A DNA stretch of 64,000 nt, from assembly GCA_020205615.1 (NCBI GenBank), contig CM035163.1, positions 46,717,652 through 46,781,651 of the forward strand, in the 5' to 3' direction. This DNA is from Panax quinquefolius (lineage: Eukaryota; Streptophyta; Magnoliopsida; Apiales; Araliaceae). Made by a program: the position numbers and the translations under genes. Below are positions 23,332 to 35,158 of the stretch, in pieces (the stretch's first letter is position 1; every line of letters starts with the position of its first letter). The notes beneath the pieces are model-generated. The model was given only the letters and a program-made list of their open reading frames with translations. It was not told the origin of the DNA and made no database searches.

Positions 23332-24600
23332 AGCTTTCCTCTCTTTCCAAATCTCATAACTCGTTTCCATGGAACAACATGTAATAATACATGATCTCCA
23401 ATATTGAATTCCACGTCCTTTCGATGAAGATTAACATAACTCCTTTGTCGATCTTGTGAGGTTTTTATACGTTGTCGGATCGTTTGAATCTTTTTCGTAG
23501 TCATACGTACCAACTCTGGTCCCAACAACGTTGCTTCACCCACCTCATCCCAGCATACTGGAGAACAACACTTTCTTCCATACAACGCCTCAAATGGAGC
23601 CATGTCAATACTTGCTTGATAACTGTTGTTGTAGGAAAACTCCACCAATGATAAGAACTTGTCCCAACTTCCTTTGAAGTCAAGGACACAAAGTCTTAAT
23701 AAATCTTCAAGAGTTTGAATAGTCCTCTCCGACTGCCCGTCCATTTGAGGATGATATACCGAACTAAATCATAAATCCGTGCCCATAGCTTTTAGCAAAC
23801 TAACCCAAAATCTTAAAGTGAATCTTGGGTCTCGATCAGAAACTATGGATACTGGCATATCATGAAATCTTACAATCTTGTTTATGTACATATGAGCAAG
23901 ACGTTCAAGTGTATAAGTTTCTCGTATCTGTAAGAAATGAGCAAACTTGGTCAATCTATCAACAATGATCCAAATCGCATCTATGCCTTGAGAAACCTTG
24001 GGAAGACCAGTAACAAAATCCATGGTAATGTGCTCCCACTTCCATTCTGGAATTTTAAGTGGTTGCAATGGACCTTTTGGCACTTGATGCTCGAATTTGA
24101 CTTCGTTGACAAGTTAGACACCTTGAGATAAACCCCGCTATCTCTTTCTTCATATTGCTCCACCAAAATGTATGTCAAAGATCACGATACATTTTGGAAC
24201 TCCTAGGATGGATTGCAAACGGTGTGTTGTGTGCCTCCATCATGATTTTATACTTCAAGTCAGAATCATTAGGAACACAAAGTCTGGAGTTGACTCGAAG
24301 TATTCCTTCTTCATCGATTCTTACTTCCAGAATAGCACCTTCTTGCACTTTCTTCCTCATACGCATCAGCTCCAGGTCTGTAGCTTGACCAGCTTTAACT
24401 TTATCGATTAAAGTCGGTTCTACTCATATATTCGCCATCATCACGTGGGTCCCTGAAGTCTTTAACTCTATCTCCATCCTTTGCAAGTCATACAAAATTG
24501 GCCTTTACATTGACAATAACGCACTCGTACCTGCATATGATCTTCTTCTCAATGCGTCAGCTACCACGTTCATTTTTCCAAGGTGGTATTGAATGGTATG
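23332..24600 (-). pseudogene. element A integrase (zinc finger and catalytic core)
   Basis: Minus-strand frame covers the HHCC region (HNTPFAIHPRSSKMYRDL...FISRCLTCQ) and the DDE core: first Asp in WEHITMDFVTGLPK, second in IVSDRDPRFT, and the DGQSERTIQTLEDLLR stretch carrying the Glu. The C-terminal GDHVLL region ends at the E insertion (GKRGK). It is interrupted by in-frame stops (for example before HTFWW near 24174 and after KAMGTDL near 23766). Integrase would insert the cDNA into the genome; this copy cannot. Confidence 0.85.
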
Positions 24601-24639
24601 ATTATAATCTTTTAACAGTTCGAGCCAACGTCGTTGCCG

Positions 24640-25708
24640 CATGTTGAGCTCCTTTTAAGTGAAGAAATATTTGAGGCTTTTTATGATTCTTATAGATCTC
24701 CACCTTCTTTCCATACAGGTAATGCCTCCAAATCTTAAGCGCAAAAACGACAGCTGCCAACTCTAGATCATGAGTAGGATAATTCCTCTCATATTCTTTG
24801 AGTTATCATGAGGCATAGGCTATGACTTTCCCATGTTGCATGAGAACACATCCTAAACCTTCGCTTTGAGCATCATCAGATATGACAAATCCCTCCGAAC
24901 CAGATGGTATTGTCAGAACAGGTGCTGAAATGAGTCTCCTCTTGAGTTCTTGAAAACTCTTCTCACATTCCTCGCTCTAACCAAATTTTGTATCTTTCCG
25001 AGTCAGCTGAGTTAATGGAGTAGCAATTCAAGAAAATCCTTCCACAAATCTCTGATAATAACTAGCTAAGCCCAGAAAGCTACGTACTTCGGTCACTGAC
25101 TTAGGTTGCTCCCAGCTTTGAATTGCTTCAATCTTTGCCGGGTCAATAGATATTCTATGATTTGATATCACGTGTCCAAGAAATGCTGCTTCCTCAAGCC
25201 AGAACTCCCATTTCTTCAACTTGACATATAGCTTGTTTTCACGAAGCTTTTGGAGTACCAGCCTCAAGTGTTGCTCATGATCTTCACGGCTTTTGGAGTA
25301 AATGAGGATGTCATCAATACAGACGACCACAAAGTGATCCAAATATTCCTAGAATACTCGGTTCATCATCTCCATGAAGGCAGCAGGAGAATTAGTCAAT
25401 CTAAAAGACATGACTAGGAATTCGTAATGCCCGTACCGAGTTCTGAAAGCAGTCTTTGGAATGTTATTAGTTTTAATCTTTAATTGATGATATCTAGAAC
25501 GAAGATCGATCTTTGAAAAGAATTTGGCACCTTGTAACTGGTCAAACAGATCATCAATTCGAGGTAATGGGTACCTATTTTTTATGGTGACATGATTCAA
25601 CTCCCGATAATCAATACGAAGTCGCATACTTCCATCTTTCTTCTTCACGAATAGAACATGAACACCCCAAGGAGACGTACTAGGATGAATGAAACCGATG
25701 TCTAACAA
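24640..25708 (-). pseudogene. element A reverse transcriptase and RNase H
   Basis: RT is readable from [16 protein letters not shown] through [33 protein letters not shown] and [15 protein letters not shown] (active-site IDD kept, preceding Phe changed to Cys), then the connection [16 protein letters not shown]. RNase H remnants run to about 24640. Stops at 25346-25348 and 25709-25711 and several frame breaks downstream disable it. Confidence 0.85.
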
Positions 25709-25711
25709 TTC

Positions 25712-26470
25712 CTATAGTTGGGTTTTTAACTCCTGAAGTTTAATAGGAACCATTCGATATGGGGCTTTGGAAATGGGTTTTGTACCGGGTTCGAGGTCGA
25801 CACAAAATTTAATTTCACGCTCTGGGGGTATTCTAGGAAGTTCTTCAGAGAATACGTCAGGAAATTTATTAACAATAGAAATATCAGTCAAATCTGACGT
25901 ATTTTTATTTAAATCCGTGACATGGGCTAAGAAAGCTTGACATTCATTTTTCAATAAACGAATATCTTTATGGCTTGATATGACAGTGATTAACTTTAGT
26001 GGTTTCGCTGCTTGAATTCGCATAATAGGTTGGTTAGGAATATAAAAGCTAACCACCTTACGAAAACAATCGATTTTTGCAGGATGAGTAGTTAACCAAT
26101 CAATCCCTAAAATCACATCAAATGTAAGTATTTTCAAAGAGATAAGATCGATAGGTAACGTGCGGTTATCGATTTGAATCAAACATGACTTATAAACAGT
26201 GGATGTAATGAAGGTTTCTCCTAATGAAGTTTCAATAGATAAATAAAAGTCTAATTTCTCCGGAGTTAAATTTAAACGTTGAGCGCAAGTAGGAGAAATA
26301 AAAGAATGGGTAGAACCGATATCAAATAAGGTATAGACTTCGCTAGAGTTTATGATTAGCTTACCTGTGATCACCTCGTTCGAATTCCTTACTTTTTGGG
26401 AGGTTACAACAAACGCTCTCCCTTGAACTATCGATTTTGTCTTGTTTGGGACACCCTTTGATGCCTCCAT
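25712..26470 (-). pseudogene. element A aspartic protease region
   Basis: 252-aa open stretch. The active-site string is LFDIGSTHSFIS where a working retroviral-type protease has DTG or DSG, so the catalytic triplet is altered (Thr to Ile). Downstream VILGIDWLTTHPAKIDC and the linker into RT (FPDVFSEELPRIPPEREI) are typical of plant chromoviruses. Confidence 0.85.
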
Positions 26471-26479
26471 CCCAGTTGG

Positions 26480-27473
26480 ACTTAACTTTGGTGCACGACA
26501 AAATCGGGCTAGGTGACCTTCTCTTCCATAATTATAACATACTTTGGATTATTGCATATAGTTTGGACTGATGTGTCCCTCCCCTCCGCATTTGTAACAT
26601 ACGACTAGCGGTCGTTCTCCTTCCTTAACAACAAGTTCTGGTGCTGACGTCTTTCCATCATTATGCAATTCATACAACATCAGGAGAGAGCGACTTGTCG
26701 GCTGCTCTCTCTGGGTTGGGTTGACTCATTATCGCGCTCCAATAACTGAGCCCTATTTACAACATCTGAATACAAACACAGTTTGAGAGAAATTAGGTAT
26801 TGACATATCTAAGGTTTCAAACCTCTTAGAAACATCCGCGTCATTCTCTCCTCATTATCAACCAAGTGGCACGTAAACTGGGACAACTTGGCAAACTTAG
26901 CTTCGTACTATATGACATAGTCATATTGTTTTGCTTTAGTTTGATGAACTCTACCTCCTTCATGTGACGAATACTTTCGGGAAAGTACTTGTCGTTGAAC
27001 AGTTCTTGGAACTTCTCCCAAGACATCTTTAGTGTGGCAGGCTGAGTACGCTTTACAGATTCCCACCAGTAATCTGCCTCTCCTCGCAACATGAAGGTGG
27101 AAAAGGGAACCTTTTGCTCCTCAGAGCATCCCAAGACATCAAATATCTTGGTGATCTGCTTTATCCATGTCTCTGCCTTAAGTGGTTTTGGCTCTCCCAA
27201 AAACTCCGGTGGTCCCATCTCCTTGAACTGTTTAGCGGTGATCGTCCGAGAGTTGCCAGTGTTTCCACCCACATTTTGAACAGGAGTCGTTCTCTCCTGA
27301 TGTTGTATGAATTGCATAAAGTCTCTGAACATCCCATCGTTCATCATTTGATCGGTGTTGTTGTTAACCTGAGGATTATTGTCTTCCTGTTGCGCATTAT
27401 CCTGGGTATTGATCGTTGGTGACTCAACGGTCTCATGTGCTTCATTGCTGATCTCAAAATTTTCAGATGTCAT
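26480..27473 (-). pseudogene. element A gag
   Basis: Starts MTSENFEISNEAHETVES at 27473. Contains the retrotransposon gag core (PPEFLGEPKPLKAETWIKQI, then FDVLGCSEEQKV and ADYWWESVKRTQP...FQELFNDKYFPESIR) and two CCHC knuckles near 26500-26607. The first has lost its last Cys ([14 protein letters not shown]) and the second has Tyr for its second Cys. A frame break near 26841 separates the two halves. Confidence 0.8.
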
Positions 27474-27646
27474 TTTCAAACACTGCCACAAAATAAGGGT
27501 TAATTGGCATGTCACATATTATCCCTATACTCTGACTGACCAATTAAATACCAAATAAACTTAGGTAGGTCATACTAGTGAAGGAATTCTCCATCTCTCC
27601 CCTCCTAGTTCTCGTCTCACATCTCAGCCAAGGATCATATCCCTAA

Positions 27647-27658
27647 GCTTTGATACCA
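27647..27658 (-). other. primer-binding site of element A (tRNA-iMet)
   Basis: Minus TGGTATCAAAGC two bases inside the 5' LTR; complementary to the 3' end of initiator tRNA-Met with one mismatch. The same site lies in B (41912-41923), C (58591-58602) and D (35145-35156). Confidence 0.8.
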
Positions 27659-27660
27659 TA

Positions 27661-30101
27661 TGTGACGCCCCCAAAATAGGTATACATCACCCATCTTGGG
27701 TCGCCAAATACATGGTACTGAATACAAATATAAACTTAATTATACAACATGAGCTGAGAGTTTTTTTACATGAATATTGTCTTCTAGATAATATCCAAAC
27801 TCAAATAGAGTCCTCATTACATTTATTGTCACACTATTTTATAGAATAGTGAGGACTACTATTACACCATCTCGGACCATCACTCCGTTCCCCGACAAGT
27901 TCCGGCTACGTTCTCATTTCCTGAAGAGAACAATGAAAGTAAAAAGGTGAGCTCAACTAGCCCAGTAAGAAATATTATGACTAAGATAATGCAGAATAAA
28001 TTATCATTAGTCTTCAACAGTGTTAAACTGATAAAATACAATAAACATCAAGTTTAACTGCAGCGGAATAAGCAATCCATTAGAAGAGTCAGGTAGAGCA
28101 TGATATCTACTATCATCTATGAGTTAAGAAGTTTTTCATCAATTTTATCGCTGAGACTCAGCTTAATAAATAAATCATATCATCGAATCATCCCTGCACT
28201 ACGGGCCAAGGATATTCATGTAATCATCAATGGTCATGATTATACCGAATAATCCCTGGTCATAATCATACCAAAAACTGTCCATCAATGCACTACAGGC
28301 CAATAAGGACTTTTACCACATCATTTGTAACATTACGGGTCACAATTATACCGAATGATCCATGGCCATAATCATATCAATCAACAGTCCATCTATGCAC
28401 GTAAGCCAAAGATGACTTTCATCACAATATAAGCATGAGGATGATGACAATGATATAAGCATTAATCAAACGAAATCAAGGATAAATTTTAAAGACTTTA
28501 AATTTATCCAGAGTTTAAAAATATCTAAATTGTCAACATGATATTGCTTTGTAGAGTAAAATTCAAGAATAATATTCATGTATGAAAAATAATTTGGACA
28601 GAAAAGAAATATATTTTTCGGGTGAATAGTACCCCGTGAATAGTACCCTATGAATAGTAATTCGGGAATAGTACCTCGTGAATAGTACCCCGGCATGAAA
28701 AGTACCAAAAATACCCGAGTGAATAATATTCGAGTGAATAGTAACTAGGTGAATAGTAACTCGTGAATAGTACTCCGGCATGAAAAGTGCCCCGAATACC
28801 CGAGTGAATAATATTTGAGTGAATAGTAACTGGGTGAATAGTAACCCACAAATAGTAACTCATGAATAGTATTCCAGTATAAAAAGATCAATAATTATCA
28901 AGAAAGCTCATAATAATATTTTCATGAAAAGATACTGGATGAAGCACAAATATCAAGGATATTCTACTAATTTCACGGAGTATAAAAGCAATACTTTAAC
29001 AGAATGAGTGTAGAATTAGGAATATGAAATGAAATAATATTACCCATATACTACAAAGTATGGAAGAAAATATTATTTCTATGAATACTGAAAAATATAA
29101 TATCCCTTACCTCAGAAGAAGACTGGATACTAGAAGAGTGAGGTAGCAAACTTCTCTTCTTCTTTCTCTCTATAATTGCTCTTGTGAGTCTTAGTGAATT
29201 GGTGAGAATGAAAGAAGAATGAGCTTCTATTTTTAGGAAAATATAATTTCGATAATTGCATGTTTTGGGGCTCAAAATATTACAGTATAATACCTTCATC
29301 TTTTTCTTCATTTTTAATTTAGTCCTACAAGTATTATCAAACTTGCACCACCTCCCCTAATAGTACATCATGTGAATCAATAGTACATTCATGTGAATCA
29401 ATAGTTCTATACATGTGAAAAAATAGTTACAGTATAGTACCTTCATCTATACCTCCATTTTTAATTTAGTCATGCAAGTATTATCAATCTTGCACCACCT
29501 CCCCTAATAATACATGCATGTGAATCAATAGTACACACATGTAAATAAATAGTTATAAGCATGTGAATTAATAGCAATTAATTGCTCATTTATCCGATTA
29601 ATTACCCGATTAGCCAATATAACCTCCAGAAATCAATTATTATCGAAATAAATGTCGATTTACACTAACACTAATAATCCCAACATAATGAAACTATCAA
29701 ATTCATCTTTAATCAACACGAATTTATTCATTATTAATATTATAACTCACAATATTTAACAACCAAATCATTCCCAAGAAAGAGGGGGCTTTCTGATAAA
29801 GATTTCTCCCTATTGACACGCAATTAGGTGACCAAACCTCTCCTCGACAGAACTTTTTAGACATCGTTAATATTACAAATAATAATATGAATAACTTTGT
29901 CGTCTCAATTATTGATTTAATAATATAGAATATTGATACTGTGATAATAATTGAATCAATAATATGAGAGATATTATGCAGCAATTACTATAGCAATAAT
30001 TGAGTATAAATGAGTGACTTCTCACGTAAGCATCAATAATCAATACCGTATACTGCTACGCAATCACGCCAGACATTCTTTATACTTTACCACTTCGGGC
30101 A
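27661..30101 (-). repeat. 5' LTR of element A, larger part
   Basis: Matches 14220-16527 with the extra 430 bp noted there. Cut at 30101 by element D and resumed at 38071-38378. Carries the GAATAGTA array at 28625-28870. Confidence 0.85.
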
Positions 30102-32983
30102 TGTGACGCCCCCAAAATAGGTATACATCACCCATCTTGGGTCGCCAGATACAAGGTACTGAATACAAATACAAACTAATTATACAACGGTCATGTAAAA
30201 TACGACGAAACATAATCTAAGAGTTTTAATACGTATATTGTCATCTAAACAGTATACAAACTCAATGAAGTCCTCATTACATTTATTATCACACTATTTT
30301 ATAGAATAGTGAGTACTACTATGACACCATCTCGGACCGTCACTCCATTCCCTAACTAGTCTCAGCTATGTTCTCATTTTCTGAAGAGAACAACGAAAGC
30401 AAAAGGGTGAGCTCAACTAGCCCAGTAAGAAATATTATAACTAAGATAATGCAGAATAAATTATCATTAGCCTTCAACAATGTTAAACTGATAAAATACA
30501 ATAGACATCAAGTTTAACTGTAGCGGAACAAGCAATCCATTAGAAGAGTTAGGTAGAGAATAAAATCTATTATCCTTTATGATTTAAAAGGTTTTTCATC
30601 ACTTTTATCGCTGGGACTCAGCTTAATAAATAAACCACATCATTCATGCACTACGGCCAAGGATATTCATTAGTATCACAACCACAAATTATCCATGCAC
30701 TACGGGCCAATGATATTCGTGTATTCATCAATGGTCATGATCATGCCAACAACTGTCCATCAATGCACTACGGACCAATGAGGACTTTTACCACATCATT
30801 TGTAACATTACTATTAAGATTGATTACCTTGAATAATCCACAGTGCGTAATCATACCAAGTCCATCTATGCACTACAGGCCACAGATAACTTTCAAAAAA
30901 ATATATAAACATGAGGATGATGACAATGATATAAGAGTTCAATAAAACAAGTTCAAGAATTAATTTATTCACGAACTAATAACATCCAAATTGTCAACAT
31001 GATACTTCTTTGTAGAGTAAAATTTAAGAATGTTCAGAAGAATATTTCCATGAAAAGATACTGGATGAAGCGAAAATATAAAGGATATTCCACTAATTTC
31101 ATGGAGTATAGAAGTCAAAACTTTAACCAACTGAGTATAATACAGAATGGAATAACAAAAGAAATCACCATGCATGCGATACTTCCAGCATGATAAAGTT
31201 ATTCCAACAAAATAATAAATAACGGAACCGGAGCGAGCGTGTACGCACCGGCGGGATATTCCAAATGTAATAATAAAGAATGGAATAACAACAGAAATCA
31301 CCGTGCATGCGGTACTTGGATAGACAAAGTTATTCCAATGAATAATAAATAACGGAACCCGGTCCCACAGTAAAATGCACTGTATGCACGGATATTCAAA
31401 TGAATAATAAAGAATGGAATAACAGAAGAATTTCACCATGTATGCGGTACTTTGCATATACAGGTTATTCCAACATAATAATAAAGAATTGAATAACAGA
31501 AGAATTTCACCGTGTATGCGGTACTTCACATAGACAGGTTATTCTAACATAATAATAAAGAATGGAATAACAAAAGAATTTCACCAAGTATAGGGTAGCC
31601 CGCATATGAAGGTTATTCCATCAGAATAATAAAGAATGGAATAACAGAAGTTCTCTTCATGAATACGAAAGAAATAATACCCCTTACGAGTACAACAAAT
31701 AATATCCCTTACCTTATAAAGAAGAGTACTCCGACAGTAGGGCGGGGATATACTTGAAAAACTTGCACTACGTTCAAAGCTTTCTTAAACGCTAAAGAAA
31801 TACGCTCAAGATTATAAAAGAAGAATTCTCTCTAAAGTTTCTCTTTCTAGAGTTTCAGTGAATTCGTAAGAAATAATGAAGGAGTGAGCTTCTATTTATA
31901 GAAGAATGGACTGAATAGTAAACCAATCCATGAACGGTCCAGATTGATTTACTTTTAAACGGACGGTCCAGATTGGTTTAGAATAAAATATAATATATTC
32001 TATTTATAATCTAATAAAACGAATAACTTTATAAAAGTATTCATTTTTATATAAAAAAGATTTTACTATCTGAAACACTATGTATAATAAAATATAATAT
32101 ATTCTAATTATTGTCTAATAAAATGATAACTTTATAAAAGTATTACATTTTTATATAAAAAGATTTTACTATACAAACACTATGCAGAGCCTTATCAAAA
32201 CACTATCGTAATAAAATATAATATATTCTAATTATTGTCTAATAAAACAAATAACTTTATAAAAGTATTACATTTTATATAAAAAGCTTTTCTGCTTTAT
32301 TACATTAATAATACTAATAAAACAAAACTTCATCATCATTATTATAATTCACACTATTAATCGACCGAGTTTGTTTCCGGAAGAGGGCTTTTCGATAAGG
32401 ATTTCTCCTATTGGTAGCAATTAGGTGACCAAACCTCTCATTGGCGAACTTCTAGACATCGTTAATAATGCAAATAATAATATTAACAACTTTGTTATCT
32501 CAATTATTGATTTAATAATATATTAAATATTGACAATAATTGAATCAAATAACGTGAGATACTATGCAACAAAGACTGAAGCAATAATTGAACAAAACTG
32601 AGTGACTTCTCATGTAAGCATCAATAATCAATACCGCGTGCTACTATGCAACCACGCGTATTACTATACTTTTACTACCGAGTAATTCAACAGTTTTAAC
32701 GGTAAAACTTCCGCCGTTATTTTCATAAAAAATATTTTTTTTGTTTTCTCAATCCGACAATAATTCCGTTGTGGGGTCCACCAATGATTGTCTTGTAAAT
32801 ATTTAATATTCCCCAAACAAAAAGAATATTCCCCGACCAATCGAATATTATATAACAACTTGCATACTTTGCAAAATTTATAAATATTACCCACAACAAT
32901 AACATTATCTCAAATCCACACTATAATTTTAAAAAATATTTCGAGAAAATTAAATCTTTATTCATAAAATTTGGGGTCTCACA
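30102..32983 (-). repeat. 3' LTR of element D
   Basis: Contains, from about 31130 to 31650, tandem units with AATAATAAAGAATGGAATAAC spaced roughly 75 bp apart, and lacks the GAATAGTA array of A. TATA box at 31892-31900. Confidence 0.85.
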
Positions 32984-32999
32984 ATCTCCCCTCCTTATG

Positions 33000-33545
33000 A
33001 AATTTCACCCTCAAAATTTACGTACGTACCTGGTATGTCGAAGAGGTAAGGATACCTTGACTTTATTTCAGATTCTAACTCTTGAGGTATAACATTTGAG
33101 TGTTGAATACGATCCTTCTTATCCAAGATTTTAACACATATCTACTCATACGTTAAATCTTCTACTATCTCGTCTAGTTCTAATTTAATAACGTGGTTCG
33201 GGTTATCCACATATTTACGTAACATCGATACGTGAAAAACGTTATGAACACGCCGACGTACTTGGCGAGAAAAGCGAGTCTATAGGCCATGCCTCCTACT
33301 CAATCAAGGATTTCAAATGGGCCAATAAAATCGAGGGTTAAGATTTCCTCTCTTCGTCGATTCTTGCTTCTAAAATAACACACTCTTAAACCTTCTTCTT
33401 TACATTCATCAGCTCTGAGTATGTAGCTTGAGCGGCTTTAACTTTATCGATTAAAGTCGATTCTACTCGTATATTCGTTATCTTCACGTGGGGCTCCTAG
33501 AGTCTTTAACTCTATCTTCATCATTTGTAAGTTATACGAAATGGG
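33000..33545 (-). pseudogene. element D integrase-end/chromodomain remnant
   Basis: Minus strand, badly frame-broken, but pieces such as LDFIGPFEILD and short tracts aligning to the A/B/C integrase tail and chromodomain can be followed. It joins directly to a protease-RT linker remnant near 33540-33650, so RT to integrase core was deleted. Confidence 0.6.
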
Positions 33546-33819
33546 TTTTGTACTAGGGTCAATACAAAATTCGATTTCACGCTTTAGGGGTAGGATAAGA
33601 AGTCTTCAAGAATACGTCAGAAAATTTATTAATAATAGAAATATCATTCAAAACTGTGACCCTCATCCAAGACTTAGATAACACGTCACCTTGATATCTA
33701 TCAACTTACCACCGTTATTCACGACGTCCCCTACGGATAGTCTGGCTTTAGTGCATTCCACACAAGGAAGTCACCAGATAAAGGCTCGGGGCTCTTTACT
33801 TATGGCTTGATATGACAAG

Positions 33820-34250
33820 GATTGACTTTAGTGGTTTGGTTGCTTGAATTCGCAAAATAGGTTGATTAAGAATATGAAAGCTAACAACCTTACGAAAAGC
33901 ATGATGAGTAGTTAGTCAATCGATTCCTAAAATCACATCAAAGGCAAGTATTTTCAAAGAGATAAGATCGACAGGTAACGTGAAAGTGTCGATTTGAATC
34001 AACAAGATTTATAAACAGTGGAGGTAACGAAGGTTTCTCCTAATGAAGTTTCAACCAATAAGTCAAAGTCTAACTTCTCAGGAGTCAAATTTAAATGTTG
34101 AACACAACTAGGTGAAATACAAGAGTGGGTAGAACTAAGTATGGAATAAGATATAGACTTCAAAAAAGTTTATAATTAACTTACCCGTAATAACTTCGTT
34201 CGGGTTTCTCGACAAACGCTCTCACTTAAACTACCGATTTTGACTTGTCT
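33820..34250 (-). pseudogene. element D protease remnant
   Basis: Minus-strand remains of the PR region ([11 protein letters not shown], then [12 protein letters not shown] with stops and frame breaks). The active-site position is destroyed (a stop follows FHT). About 150 bp at 33655-33810 on its downstream side matches nothing in A, B or C. Confidence 0.65.
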
Positions 34251-34422
34251 GGGACATCCCAGTTGGACTTAACTTTGTTGTAGAGTACATTCCACCCTTA
34301 ATTGCTTCGTCACATTCCTGATCCATGATTCAAATCATTATTCTCCGATCCATATCGAATTGGGGTTGACCGCTCTGCACAGGGTAATTCCGAATTCGAT
34401 GTTGGATTCTTCCAATTGTTGT

Positions 34423-34971
34423 CTAAAAAGCGAAATCCATTTCATCTATTTTGGTCTTATTAGATCGGACGTCTTTTTCTACAATATCAACACGTCGTAC
34501 GGCTTTTACCCATGCATCATCTATTCTCATTCGTTCATTTTCTTCTTCTTTCATCAGAACTTTGATCATAGCATTATCAGATTCCAGCTCTAATATCTTA
34601 TACTCTGCCAAAGAGTGCTTCTGTTCAAGCATCACACACCGGGTAACACAATTTTGAATTGTTGCATCTCTTTATTCCACAAACGCCTGCCGTTCTTCAG
34701 CATGCTCTTCTAACTCATGAATACGATTTTGTAATTCTAAATTTTGATCATATACTTCTTCTAACCAATTCTCCTCAGGTTCCTTTTCTTCCTCTTCTTC
34801 CTCACTCTCAGCTGCTACCTCTGCAACTAACTCGGGTGCAACTATTAGTTCTTCACTTACCACGTAGATATCTCTAATTTCTTCTTCGTCTGACATCACA
34901 TTAACCTGGTTAGTGATTAAAGGTGTCTCAATGGTCTCATTCACTCCATTGCTAACATTTTCAGCTGCCAT
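34423..34971 (-). CDS. element D acidic coiled-coil protein with gag-like start
   Basis: Reading from ATG 34971, the first 25 or so residues (MAAENVSNGVNETIETPLIT) parallel the gag start of A, B and C (MASENVEI..E..ETVESPTI). The sequence then leaves gag and becomes Glu-rich (EEEIRD...ESEEEEEEKEPEENWLEE) and then heptad-like (YDQNLELQNRIHELEEHAEE). A single TAA at 34672-34674 ends a 99-residue protein; the same frame stays open for 82 more residues (KHSLAEYKILELESDNAMIK...), clearly more coiled coil, so the intact product was about 181 aa. No zinc knuckle and no capsid motif. Function unknown; dimerisation or a packaging role in place of gag is a guess. Confidence 0.6.
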
Positions 34972-35144
34972 TTTCAAACACTGCCACAAAACAAGAGTTA
35001 ATTAACATATCACATGTTATCCCTATACTCTGACCGACTAATTAAATTCCAAATAAACTTAGGTAGGTCATACTAGGGAAGAAATTCCTCATCTCTCCCC
35101 TCCTAGTTCTTGTCTCATATCTCAGTCAGGGATCATATCCCTAA

Positions 35145-35156
35145 GCTTTGATACCA
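35145..35156 (-). other. primer-binding site of element D (tRNA-iMet)
   Basis: Minus TGGTATCAAAGC next to the 5' LTR at 35159; identical to the site in A and B. Confidence 0.8.
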
Positions 35157-35158
35157 AC

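Noticed and set aside
24155..24411. Plus ORFs of 77-79 aa repeated in inverse at 45249-45508
   Set aside because: Antisense of the conserved integrase zinc-binding region in elements A and B; not a separate repeated gene.
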